From positions 186,001-250,000 of the forward strand of contig JADJRI010000004.1 in the NCBI GenBank assembly GCA_016712275.1: DNA of 64,000 bases. Reading direction: 5' to 3'. The notes under the pieces were generated by a model. That model did no database searches. It was not told the DNA's origin and saw only the letters and a list, made by a program, of their open reading frames with translations. This document shows positions 44,119 through 52,583 of the stretch, piece after piece (position 1 is the first letter of the stretch; the number at the start of each line of letters is the position of its first letter). The DNA comes from Planctomycetota bacterium. GTDB taxonomy: Bacteria; Planctomycetota; Phycisphaerae; UBA1845; UTPLA1. The position numbers and the translations under genes were made by a program.

Positions 44119-45021
44119 ATGAGAAGTGAGCTTCGCGCGTTTGTCGCGGTCATGTCGCTATCAGTACTTCTAGCCGGCTGTCAGTCTTCGCCCAAGTCCT
44201 CCGAAGGAAAAATTGCTCAGATCGGCTCGACCAAGGCTGACCTCTTTGGATTGCCGGCCGAGTATCGCTCGCTTCATCCGCGACTTGAAACCTTGCTCGA
44301 AGGCCCGGTCATGTTTCGCTCCCAGCCTGATGGTCAGGCCGTTGCGGAGCAACTTCGGCAGGGGTTCATCGAATTCGGTATCCTGACGGCCGGCGAATAC
44401 GCATTGATTCAGGACGTCAGCCAACTCAAGCCGATCGCCATGGGAACGAATTCGCTGGGCAAGACGTCGCGTAAGGCGTACATCGTGGTTAAGGCCCATT
44501 CGCATGTGAAGAAAATAGCAGACTGCAAGGCGAAGCGATTTGGATTCGGAGTTTACAAGGACACGCTCACCGACGTGGCGGCTCAGGCCGCGCTGGAAGA
44601 GGGGGGGGTGCCGGTGAAGGAACTTCTCCCCGAATTGTTGACACCGCCGCCTCTCGGTCTCGAAGGCCGGCTTTATTTGGGGCATGATGTCGCCAAGACG
44701 ATTGTAAACGACCTGACAGTAAATGCCGGCGTCGTGGATGAGGTAGACTACGCAGCGATGAAGGATTCCGGCGGTAATTTTCTCATGGGGCCCTCGAAGG
44801 ATCAATTGGAAATTGTGGGTGAGACAATCGAAGTCCCGGAATTACTCGTTGTGGCCGGCCCCTCTGCAAATCCGCGACTGACCGAGAAGTTGCGACAATT
44901 TCTTTTGAATGACGTCAAGAGCGACGCACGCATTTGCAAAGACCTCGGCATTACCGGCTTTGTCGAGCCGAAGATGAGCGAATACAGCGCCGTGCGAAGC
45001 ATTTTTCCGGCCGGCAAGTAA
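44119..45021 (+). CDS. PhnD-like solute-binding lipoprotein
   Basis: A 300-residue lipoprotein: signal peptide and lipobox VLLAGC (Cys ~21). The body resembles periplasmic phosphate/phosphonate-binding (PhnD-like) proteins: EQLRQGFIEFGILTAGEYAL, YIVVKAHSHVKKIADCKAKR, FGVYKDTLTDVAAQAALEEG and a VDEVDYAAM region. No ABC permease is adjacent, so it may be a sensor or a component of a separate uptake system. The ATG at 44119 follows GGAG. It is followed by bioY after 75 bases. Confidence 0.75.
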   Translation: MRSELRAFVAVMSLSVLLAGCQSSPKSSEGKIAQIGSTKADLFGLPAEYRSLHPRLETLLEGPVMFRSQPDGQAVAEQLRQGFIEFGILTAGEYALIQDVSQLKPIAMGTNSLGKTSRKAYIVVKAHSHVKKIADCKAKRFGFGVYKDTLTDVAAQAALEEGGVPVKELLPELLTPPPLGLEGRLYLGHDVAKTIVNDLTVNAGVVDEVDYAAMKDSGGNFLMGPSKDQLEIVGETIEVPELLVVAGPSANPRLTEKLRQFLLNDVKSDARICKDLGITGFVEPKMSEYSAVRSIFPAGK

Positions 45022-45096
45022 GCGTTGTGTCATGTGCGAATTGTCGGTGAAATAGTGGGTCGTGATACGGCATTAGTCTGAAACAAGGTGGAATTC

Positions 45097-45657
45097 ATGG
45101 CAAACAGTGCAGGAATCAGCGTTGGGTTGAATCGTGTAGCGTGGGCTCGTGAAGCAATGATTGTCCTTGTCGCGAGCATGCTGATTGCGGCCGGTGCCTG
45201 GCTTCGTGTCGAAGGGGTCATCCCCTTTTCGATGCAGTCCTTCGCCGTCTTGCTGATTGCCGGCGTTCTTGGCGGTAAGCGGGCTTTTGCCGCCGTGGTC
45301 GCATACTTGATCGAGGGTGCTGCCGGACTGCCCGTTTTTGCGGGCGGGCCGGCTGGTCTCATTCATTTTTCTGGAAGCACAACGGGCTATCTGGTGGGCT
45401 TTGCCATCGCCGCTTATGTCATTGGAAGTACGATCGAGCGCCGAAAGCCGCAAAGCGGGATCACATTGTCGATTGTCTTTTTCATTGGGCATATCATTAT
45501 TCTGGGTGCCGGACTTTTGTGGCTTGTGCCATTTGTTGGCATCCAAGGTGCGTTTGCGGCAGGTGTTGCGCCTTTCCTGCTGACGGCCGTCCTGAAGAGC
45601 GTGCTTGCAGCAATGGCTGTCCCGCCCGCAATGCGAATCATCGGGCGCATCGCCTGA
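45097..45657 (+). CDS. bioY: biotin transporter BioY
   Basis: A 186-residue membrane protein with six helices, the substrate-binding S component of the biotin ECF transporter. Conserved parts are VEGVIPFSMQSFAVLLIAGV (loop 1), AYLIEGAAGLPVFAGGPAGL and GSTTGYLVGFAIAAYVIGST. The ATG at 45097 has AAGGTGG 6 bases upstream. BioY can work alone or with BioMN; no BioMN is seen. No BirA box was found in the short upstream gap. Confidence 0.92.
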   Translation: MANSAGISVGLNRVAWAREAMIVLVASMLIAAGAWLRVEGVIPFSMQSFAVLLIAGVLGGKRAFAAVVAYLIEGAAGLPVFAGGPAGLIHFSGSTTGYLVGFAIAAYVIGSTIERRKPQSGITLSIVFFIGHIIILGAGLLWLVPFVGIQGAFAAGVAPFLLTAVLKSVLAAMAVPPAMRIIGRIA

Positions 45658-45662
45658 TTTTG

Positions 45663-46477
45663 ATGCTGAATCAGTTGCCATTGATGCTCTTTGTCTTGAC
45701 CCGAAACCTGAAGAATCGAATCGGAATTGTACGCCCAGGCTGCGCCATCAGTACATTAAGTCGCAGGCGACTCAACATTCTTCGCTCTTCATTTTATTGC
45801 TTGGTAATTTTCGCAGCGCTGGCCTCCGGTTGCAGGACCGAACAGAGAATCGAAGTCGATCTGTCCGCCTCGACGCCGCGGTTTGTACTCGATGGTTGGA
45901 CTTGGGGCTGGCCTTTTCGATGGCCACGGGTCCACGCGCTGGCGATCGGGGCTGACGAAGAATCCATGTGGGAAATTGAGTCGGTCGATCCACAAGGCGT
46001 TCCGGCCCGCCAATTCGCGATTATTTATGGCGAATTGCCGCAGGGATTTATACAAACCCACCCTAAAAACGAAGCGAAACCAAAGCGGCTTACCCAGAAT
46101 CGCAACTACTTCGTCGGTGCGGCCGGACCCAATGACGAGATTTTTCGCACTGTTTTTGCACTGCCCGTGGAACCGATTGGGCCGAAACCGGATCAGGCAT
46201 TCGAGCCGGACCGCAAGCGCATGACTTTCCCCCAGGAACCCCCGCCCCCGCCAGAGACTGCCGATTTACGGGCATCATCTGCGCCCATCGCGCACTTCAT
46301 GTCGCCCTTAGGGCCGCATTTTCCCCGATTTCAAGAATTTACCGCTGATGTCTCGATGCGATTGAGCGTGCGTCGGTTTTGCCGCGCGAGCCGGACGGTT
46401 TCCAGTCCGGCATCGAAAGCGGCATGTCGTCGTTCGACGGGACGTTGGAAACGGCCCGGATGTCGCCGAATGGATGA
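45663..46477 (+). CDS. lipoprotein upstream of flgF, probably frameshifted at ~46355
   Basis: A lipoprotein of ~271 residues after repair. A long N-region precedes the hydrophobic stretch and lipobox FYCLVIFAALASGCR (Cys ~56). The body has RVHALAIGADEESMWEIESV and FAIIYGELPQGFIQTHPKN. Past residue ~230 the uninterrupted frame becomes Arg/Ser-rich and ends at 46487. Adding one G at ~46355 instead gives DAIERASVLPREPDGFQSGI...ETARMSPNG with a stop at 46475, 3 bases before flgF. The repair is inferred. Its position suggests a basal-body or export-related envelope role. Confidence 0.55.
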
Positions 46478-46480
46478 ATC

Positions 46481-47239
46481 ATGGTAAATGGACTTTGGCT
46501 ATCCGCAGATGGACTGATCGCTCAGCAGTACCGACAGGACGTCATAGCGAACAACCTCGCAAACGTGGACACCGCCGGCTTCAAGCCGGACCGGGTCTCT
46601 TTTGCCGAACGGTTAAATGAGGCGTCGCTCACTGGCGCGACCGGCGCGACGGTCGCTTCGCTCTCGAATAGCACGGGCGGCCTCTTCGGCCGGCCGCTCC
46701 ACACGGATTATACGCCGGGTCCTCTCATCCCCACCAAAAATACGCTGGACGTCGCCATCCTCGAAGATGGTTTTTTCTCCGTTCGCACCGACGACGGCCT
46801 TTTCTATACCCGCGACGGTCGTTTGACCACCGACAAGGATGGCACGATTCGCCACATCGCGTCTGGCGGCACCGTGCTGAATCCTCAGGGACAACCCCTG
46901 CAGATCGACGTCGATTCGCGCGATCCGCTGAAAGTGGATACCACCGGCCGAATGCGACAGGGCAATGACATTGTCGGCGACCTAGCGATCACCGACTTTG
47001 AGGATCGCCGACAGCTCGACAAAGTCGGAGACAATCTATTCAGCGGCGATCGCGCCGTGCCCCTCGAAGCGCGCGGCCACGTCAAGCAGGGATTCATTGA
47101 GGGGTCGGGTGTCAACCCGACGACCACGCTCGTTGACATGATCGCGTCATCGCGTGCCTATGAAATGGGTGCGTCGTTGATTTCACTGCAAAACGAAACG
47201 CTGGGCCGCGCCGTGAATGACGTCGGCCGCATCGGATAA
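46481..47239 (+). CDS. flgF: flagellar basal-body rod protein FlgF-like
   Basis: A 252-residue proximal/distal rod protein. N-terminal motif ADGLIAQQYRQDVIANNLAN then VDTAGFKPDRVSFAERL, middle domain with DVAILEDGFFSVRTDDGLFY, and C-terminal VDMIASSRAYEMGASLISLQNETLG. Shorter and more divergent than FlgG, which follows after 125 bases. Lies in the operon flgF-G-A-H-I-J-N-K-L. Confidence 0.9.
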   Translation: MVNGLWLSADGLIAQQYRQDVIANNLANVDTAGFKPDRVSFAERLNEASLTGATGATVASLSNSTGGLFGRPLHTDYTPGPLIPTKNTLDVAILEDGFFSVRTDDGLFYTRDGRLTTDKDGTIRHIASGGTVLNPQGQPLQIDVDSRDPLKVDTTGRMRQGNDIVGDLAITDFEDRRQLDKVGDNLFSGDRAVPLEARGHVKQGFIEGSGVNPTTTLVDMIASSRAYEMGASLISLQNETLGRAVNDVGRIG

Positions 47240-47301
47240 GAAAACTCGAAATGAGGGCGCCGGAAGCAGGAATTTGAGAACGGAAATCGCCACGGACTAA
47301 T

Positions 47302-47339
47302 CCCGTTTCGCCCGTCCCCTACAAGGGCGGGAGAAAACG
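47302..47339. repeat. dispersed hairpin repeat, copy 1
   Basis: CCCGTTT c GCCC followed by a CCC/GGG stem and GAAAACG, between flgF and flgG. Most diverged copy of a ~38-bp element also found at 50463, 59191 and 63715. Confidence 0.4.
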
Positions 47340-47364
47340 AAGAGAGCCACGAAGGCAAAAACGA

Positions 47365-48171
47365 ATGTCGATTCAAGGAATGTACACATCAGCGACGGGC
47401 CTGCGGGCGATGGATACCAAGCTGGAAATCATCGCCAACAACCTCGCGAACATCAACACGACGGCGTTCAAAAGTTCGCGGCCGAACTTTGAGGATTTGC
47501 TCTATCGTTCGATCGAGCAGCCCGGCTTGCGAAACGGCCTCGATGAACCGCTGCCGCTCGGCGTTCAGGTGGGCATTGGTGTGTCACTCTCCTCCACGCA
47601 AACGAATTTCATGCAGGGTAGTGTCGAGCAGACCGACAATCCGCTGGACCTCATGATTGAAGGCGACGGTTTTTTTCAAGTCAACGCATTCATCGAAGGG
47701 CAGGAACAGACCGTCTACACCCGCGCCGGAAACTTCACACGCAATGCGAACGGCGATCTCGTGCTTGGCAATTCGATCGGCGCGCGACTGGAGCCGACGA
47801 TCAATGTGCCGCAGGAAGCCACGCAGATTCAAATCAGTCAAAACGGCCTGGTCTCGGTGCTCGTTACCGGTGCGACCGAATTTCAGGATGTCGGCCAGAT
47901 CGAAATGGCCCGCTTTATCAATCCGTCCGGCCTCAAGCAGTTGGGCGACAATCTGTATCGAAACAACGATGCCTCCGGTCCGCCGATCCTCGGAAACCCC
48001 GGCGCCGATGGCATCGGCATCCTCCGTCAAAGCAACCTTGAACTTTCGAACGTGGACCCGGCGCGCGAGCTGATCGAACTGATCCGCACGCAGCGGGCTT
48101 TTGAACTGAACTCGCAGTCGATTCAGGCGGCGGATCAGACGCTGCAGGTGATCAACCAGATTCGAAGATAA
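47365..48171 (+). CDS. flgG: flagellar basal-body rod protein FlgG
   Basis: A 268-residue distal rod protein. MSIQGMYTSATGLRAMDTKL and EIIANNLANINTTAFKSSRP are the signature start, and QSNLELSNVDPARELIELIR, TQRAFELNSQSIQAADQTLQ the C-terminal polymerisation helix. DNPLDLMIEGDGFFQV is typical. Full length. Confidence 0.96.
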   Translation: MSIQGMYTSATGLRAMDTKLEIIANNLANINTTAFKSSRPNFEDLLYRSIEQPGLRNGLDEPLPLGVQVGIGVSLSSTQTNFMQGSVEQTDNPLDLMIEGDGFFQVNAFIEGQEQTVYTRAGNFTRNANGDLVLGNSIGARLEPTINVPQEATQIQISQNGLVSVLVTGATEFQDVGQIEMARFINPSGLKQLGDNLYRNNDASGPPILGNPGADGIGILRQSNLELSNVDPARELIELIRTQRAFELNSQSIQAADQTLQVINQIRR

Positions 48172-48196
48172 GGAGATTCGCTAGACGGGCCGGCTG

Positions 48197-49555
48197 ATGG
48201 TCCAAACATGCGGAGCGGTCGAAATGCTGAACATGCGACAACAATCTGAAAATGCCGGCCCGGACGTGAGTCCGAAAAGGTGGATGGGCGCCTGTCGCCG
48301 GTTCATGGGTGTTATTGCACTGGCAAGCATAGCCATCGTCTGCTCGTCTGCGGTGGCCGGCACTGTACGCGTATGGCCCACCGGCCATGTGGCGGGCGAA
48401 TTCGTCTCGCTGGGTGAAATTGCGGAACTAAAGGGCTTCGACGCCGACACGGCCTCGAAGCTCGCGGATGTTGTTGTGTATGGATCGCCGCGCGTCGGCA
48501 CTGAAATGCTGCTGCGTGTCGAGGACGTGCGGGCGGCATTGGCCGAATCGGGGGCGAATCTGGCCGACATCAGTCTTTTGGGTTCGTCGCGATGTCGTGT
48601 CACAAGACTGGCACCACCGAAGTCGGCACGAGCCACGGTCGACCCCAAATCGGCGGACTCGACTCGCAAAGCCAGAAAATACCAACCGCGCCTGCCCGCG
48701 CACAAGCCGGTGGGGCCCAGAGGTATGGAAGCCACTCAAGGCGCGAAGGCCGATTCCGACGATCGCTGGCGAAAGACGGACGAAGGTCAGACGTTGGAGT
48801 CGATTCTGCGCCGCCACATCGCCGCCGGTTTTTCACACGATGAAGGCCGCGTTGAAATTCGATTCAGCCCGACATCCCGCAAGGCGCTGTCAACAAAGGT
48901 CAATGAAGACGATCGAATTCGAATTCGGGCTCGCGATGAACGTCGCACTGGCTTGATCAGCTTCGAAATAGAATTGAATAATCCAAGTACGCCGATCACC
49001 ATTGGCACGGCCGATTGCCGCCCCGTGAATTCCCAGGCGATTCAGCTCTCGAATCCCCCCGCGATGGCGCCGGATGTGGAGGAGACGAGTCGTTCAAAAG
49101 AGATTCTCGTCTCGGCGGAAGTGGTGCTGGTCAAGGATGTCGTTGTCGCACGACGGCCCATCAATCAAGGCCAGGTGATCAGCGGCCGCGATCTGATGCT
49201 TGAAGAACGCCGGTTCGACAACCTCAAGGATATCGGCATCGAAGACATGGCCGCCGCGGTGGGGCTGCAGAGCAAGCGGTTTATCCGCCAGGGCGAAATG
49301 CTGGATGCCAAATCCATGGCATCAAGGCCGCTCGTTCGTCGCGGCGAGCTCGTGAAAGTCATCATAGGCGGCGGTGGCGTTGAAATCGAGACCACCGGGC
49401 AGGCCCAATCGGGCGGCGCGCTCGGCGATGTCATTGCAGTGCGACGCGATGGGTCGCGGCGAAAGCAGGACCTGATCGATGTCACAATCGTCGGACCCGG
49501 CCTTGTGACTTATGCCGCGCCGCGGCGAATCGCCAGCGCGGGCGACACGGAGTGA
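48197..49555 (+). CDS. flgA: flagella basal body P-ring formation protein FlgA
   Basis: A 452-residue exported P-ring chaperone. A hydrophobic signal segment (FMGVIALASIAIVCSSAVAG, residues ~36-55) comes after a Ser/Gln-rich start. The C-terminal FlgA/SAF core is VARRPINQGQVISGRDLMLE, FIRQGEMLDAKSMAS, RRGELVKVIIGGGGVEIET and TTGQAQSGGALGDVIAVRR. The N-terminal half is much longer than in E. coli FlgA and holds a variable domain. It overlaps the flgH start region. Confidence 0.9.
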   Translation: MVQTCGAVEMLNMRQQSENAGPDVSPKRWMGACRRFMGVIALASIAIVCSSAVAGTVRVWPTGHVAGEFVSLGEIAELKGFDADTASKLADVVVYGSPRVGTEMLLRVEDVRAALAESGANLADISLLGSSRCRVTRLAPPKSARATVDPKSADSTRKARKYQPRLPAHKPVGPRGMEATQGAKADSDDRWRKTDEGQTLESILRRHIAAGFSHDEGRVEIRFSPTSRKALSTKVNEDDRIRIRARDERRTGLISFEIELNNPSTPITIGTADCRPVNSQAIQLSNPPAMAPDVEETSRSKEILVSAEVVLVKDVVVARRPINQGQVISGRDLMLEERRFDNLKDIGIEDMAAAVGLQSKRFIRQGEMLDAKSMASRPLVRRGELVKVIIGGGGVEIETTGQAQSGGALGDVIAVRRDGSRRKQDLIDVTIVGPGLVTYAAPRRIASAGDTE

Positions 49556-49560
49556 AACCG

Positions 49561-50355
49561 ATGAAGCGAATGATCTGGACAACCGCGCTGCTTTCAATTG
49601 TGCCCGTGGGCATGGCCTTCGGCCAAAGCTCGTCGCTTTATCAGGCGGCGCGGATGCGAGTGTTGCAGCCAATGACCGGTAATTCCACCGCCGGCGGCGC
49701 GACCAGCCAGCCGGCCAATACGAACAATGTTTCCGCTGCAACCAACGGCGCGCTGCGCGTTTCGGCGGGTTCGGCTGCCGTACCGTCGGCACCGCGAAAT
49801 CTGGCGCTGCTCAACAGTTCGCTCACGGCCGTTTCGCCTCCGGAACCCACGATGGTGAAAGTGAATGATTTGATCGGCGTCATCATTCGCCATCGCTACC
49901 GGGCGCAAACGGATTCCCGCTTGCAGCAGAAAAACGAATGGGACGTTCAGTCCAAGCTCGATGCGTGGTTTCGGATTCACGATCGAAAATGGCAGCAGCA
50001 GAATTTCGGCGGGGGCAAACCTGAAGTGAACTTCCAGCATGAGAATGAAATGAAGAACCAGGGCCGCACGAACCGTCAGGACGTGGTTGAGACGCGCGTG
50101 ATGGCCAAGGTGATCGACGTAAAGCCAAACGGCAATCTCATCATTATTGGCGGATCGACCATCGGCACCAGCGAGGACAAGCAGATCATGATGCTCAGCG
50201 GGGAAATCAACAGCAAGGACGTGCTGCCCGATCGCACCATCACCAGCGACAAAATCTACGACCTGAACGTGGATATTAAGAACGAGGGCGCTGTGTCAGA
50301 TGCCGTCAAACGCGGCTGGCTCAAGGAAGTGCTCGATGGTGTCAAGGCGTTTTGA
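49561..50355 (+). CDS. flgH: flagellar L-ring protein FlgH, without lipobox
   Basis: A 264-residue ring protein. The start MKRMIWTTALLSIVPVGMAFG is a plain signal peptide; there is no Cys to lipidate, unlike classical FlgH. A Thr/Asn-rich spacer follows. Core motifs: MVKVNDLIGVIIRHRYRAQT, VVETRVMAKVIDVKPNGNL and SDKIYDLNVDIKNEGAVSDA. GGAG is 9 bases before the ATG (49561). The lost lipid anchor suggests a different outer-ring attachment. Confidence 0.9.
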   Translation: MKRMIWTTALLSIVPVGMAFGQSSSLYQAARMRVLQPMTGNSTAGGATSQPANTNNVSAATNGALRVSAGSAAVPSAPRNLALLNSSLTAVSPPEPTMVKVNDLIGVIIRHRYRAQTDSRLQQKNEWDVQSKLDAWFRIHDRKWQQQNFGGGKPEVNFQHENEMKNQGRTNRQDVVETRVMAKVIDVKPNGNLIIIGGSTIGTSEDKQIMMLSGEINSKDVLPDRTITSDKIYDLNVDIKNEGAVSDAVKRGWLKEVLDGVKAF

Positions 50356-50462
50356 ATAGGTCATTAGCTGAAGCAGAGAAGTGTCGAAGCACTGAGAATT
50401 GAAGGATCGATACCCAAGAGGTGATTTGTCGGACTTGATTAATAATTGTTGATTCTCAGAAA

Positions 50463-50500
50463 CCCCGTTTGGCCCCGCTCCAACGGAGCAGGGCGAATGA
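50463..50500. repeat. dispersed hairpin repeat, copy 2
   Basis: CCCCGTTTGGCCCCGCTCC-AAC-GGAGC-A-GGGCGAATG in the 180-base flgH-flgI gap. The stem GCTCC/GGAGC differs from the ACTCC/GGAGT of other copies by compensating changes at the outer pair, which favours selection on structure. Confidence 0.6.
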
Positions 50501-50534
50501 GAAGTACGCAAGGAATGCGAGAGATATTCAGTAA

Positions 50535-51629
50535 GTGAACAATAACGCCCGAACAATCCGACGCATCGCATTCGCAGCAATGGCATATTGCGCCATGAGT
50601 GCGGCATCGTTCGATGCCTTCGCGACATCCATCAGCGATGTTTCCCATCTCAAGGGCCGTCGATCCAATACGCTCATGGGCTATGGTCTTGTGGTCGGCC
50701 TCTCCGGCACCGGCGATGGCGGCAAGTACGCGGCGTCGATCCGGCAGTTGCAGGCCATGCTCAATCGGTTCGAAATTCCCGTCACTCAGGCCGAACTGAC
50801 CGACACAAAAAACGTCGCCATCGTCTGGGTCGAGGTCAAACTTCCCGAAAACGGCGTGCGCGAAGGCGATTCCGTGGACGTGCAAGTAAGTGCCGTCGGC
50901 GCGGCCAAGAGCCTTCAGAACGGCCGGTTGATTCCGACCCCTCTGCAAGGCCCGGGGCTCGATCGCATTTTTGCGTTTGCCCAGGGCGCCGTTCGCGTGC
51001 TCGATCCCAAGCTCAAGAGTACCGGCGTCATCACGAATGGTGCGGTTCTCGAAGAAGATGTCATTCACTCGTACATCAACGACAGTTGGGAATTCACCCT
51101 TGTGCTCGAGGATGTTCACGCGAGCCACGCCTTGGCGGCCGCCATTGCCCAGGCCATCAACGAGGATCAATCGGAAGTCGGCCAGCTTCGCCAATTTGCC
51201 CGGGCCATCGGCCCTAAGAATGTCGTCATCGACATTCCCATCGAATACCGCCCCAACCCCGCGGAATTCATCGGACGTGTCGAAGGGCTGGAACTGCTCA
51301 TGCCCACCAGCGAAGGTCGAATCGTCATCAATCGCCGCACCGACACCATTATTGTCGGTGAAGGGGTCGAAATGGGACCGGCCGCCATCGTGCATGGCGG
51401 AATGACCATTCGAATGACCATGCCGGAGCCGAAACCGACCGAGCAGAATCCGAAGATCACGGACAATTACGCGGCGCCGCTCGACACCACGAATCAGGGC
51501 GGCCCGAAACTGCAGGACCTGGTCAACAAGTTGAATCAATTGAATGTTCCGGCGAAGGACATCATCGAAATCGTCGAGAATCTGTACAAAACCGGAAAGA
51601 TCCGCGGCAAGCTGGTCTATCAGGAGTGA
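50535..51629 (+). CDS. flgI: flagellar P-ring protein FlgI
   Basis: A 364-residue periplasmic ring protein. Signal peptide FAAMAYCAMSAASFDAFA, then SDVSHLKGRRSNTLMGYGLV, VGLSGTGDGGKYAASIRQLQ, LQGPGLDRIFAFAQGAV, TNGAVLEEDV and the C-terminal LVNKLNQLNVPAKDIIEIVE. All landmarks intact. GTG start at 50535 with no strong ribosome binding site. Presence of FlgI and FlgH implies an envelope with a periplasm. Confidence 0.95.
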   Translation: MNNNARTIRRIAFAAMAYCAMSAASFDAFATSISDVSHLKGRRSNTLMGYGLVVGLSGTGDGGKYAASIRQLQAMLNRFEIPVTQAELTDTKNVAIVWVEVKLPENGVREGDSVDVQVSAVGAAKSLQNGRLIPTPLQGPGLDRIFAFAQGAVRVLDPKLKSTGVITNGAVLEEDVIHSYINDSWEFTLVLEDVHASHALAAAIAQAINEDQSEVGQLRQFARAIGPKNVVIDIPIEYRPNPAEFIGRVEGLELLMPTSEGRIVINRRTDTIIVGEGVEMGPAAIVHGGMTIRMTMPEPKPTEQNPKITDNYAAPLDTTNQGGPKLQDLVNKLNQLNVPAKDIIEIVENLYKTGKIRGKLVYQE

Positions 51630-51633
51630 CATT

Positions 51634-52047
51634 GTGACGACGCTAAACACAATTTCGAGCCTGACCATGCCTGTGCCGGTCCCGCCGTCGGTCGGTCCGA
51701 AGGCGCCGCAATTGAATGCGAAGTCTGTCGAAGATCCGAAGCTCCGCGAAAAAGTCGGCGAATTTGTCGGCAACGTCTTTTACGGCACTCTGCTGAAGCA
51801 GATGCAGGATTCGAAACTGAAGGGCAAATATTTCCACGGCGGTCGAGGCGAGGACGTTTTCAAGGGTCAGCTCAATATGGAACTCGCAAAGCGAATGGGT
51901 CAATCCAAAGCCGATCCAATCGCCAACAGCATGTATGACGCGTTTGTGCGGTCCGCCGAAGGAAGTCGGGCGAACAAGGAGAGGCCGGCGGTCACGGAAC
52001 TCAAACTGCTGAACGAGGCTCGACCATTTGCCTCAACGAAGGACTGA
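51634..52047 (+). CDS. flgJ: flagellar rod-assembly protein FlgJ (rod-binding domain only)
   Basis: A 137-residue single-domain FlgJ. VGEFVGNVFYGTLLKQMQDS, RGEDVFKGQLNMELAKRMGQ and ADPIANSMYDAFVRS match the N-terminal rod-capping domain of E. coli FlgJ; there is no muramidase domain. The GTG at 51634 has AGGAG 7 bases upstream, within the flgI end. A separate lytic enzyme must open peptidoglycan. Confidence 0.88.
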   Translation: MTTLNTISSLTMPVPVPPSVGPKAPQLNAKSVEDPKLREKVGEFVGNVFYGTLLKQMQDSKLKGKYFHGGRGEDVFKGQLNMELAKRMGQSKADPIANSMYDAFVRSAEGSRANKERPAVTELKLLNEARPFASTKD

Positions 52048-52054
52048 ATCGCTC

Positions 52055-52580
52055 ATGAGCCATATGCAGAACATTCAAATCATGGCGAAGGATCTCGAAG
52101 GAATGCTGGGACGACTTGGAGCCCTGCAGAACCGGCTATTGGATGAAATCGAAGCCAAGCTGGCGGCCATGCGACGGTCGGACGCTGCTGCCATGACGGC
52201 GGCATCGCATGCCGAGGGTGAAATTGTCGCAAAAATCGCCGCGTTAGACGAAAAGCGAAACTGGCACGTCATCGAAATGTGCAAGGCGCTCGGCATACAG
52301 ATTCCGCCCCGTGCGCAGAGCATTTCACTGCGGAGCATCTGCAAAGCTCGACGGACACATCGCATCGCGCCTTTCGGCGGCCGGCGCGGCGTTGCGGGAA
52401 ACCATGCTGAAGGTGGCGGAGGCCAATCGCGTGGTCGATCTGGTGTGCCGTGAAATGATGGCCCACTTCAAGACGCTCTTCAGCGCCATGACGCGCGATG
52501 AGGAAGCGCCGAAAACGTATTCGCACCGCGGGGCGATTGAATCGCGCGGTCAGGTCACGGTTCTCGATGCGGTAGGTTAA
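52055..52580 (+). CDS. flgN: FlgN-like flagellar chaperone, frameshifted at ~52340
   Basis: A helical export chaperone for FlgK/FlgL, ~174 residues after repair. The first part is IMAKDLEGMLGRLGALQNRL, LDEIEAKLAAMRRSDAAAM. After LGIQIPPRAQSISLRSI the frame changes; dropping one base near 52340 continues AKLDGHIASRLSAAGAAL, RETMLKVAEANRVVDLVCRE, MMAHFKTLF to 52580. It lies directly before flgK, with FlgN's usual neighbours. Assignment rests on context and helical pattern. Confidence 0.75.
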
Positions 52581-52583
52581 GCC

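Noticed and set aside
50439..51773. 444-codon minus-strand frame over flgI
   Set aside because: Antisense shadow of flgI and flgJ; repetitive Asp/Gly/Arg composition and no family.
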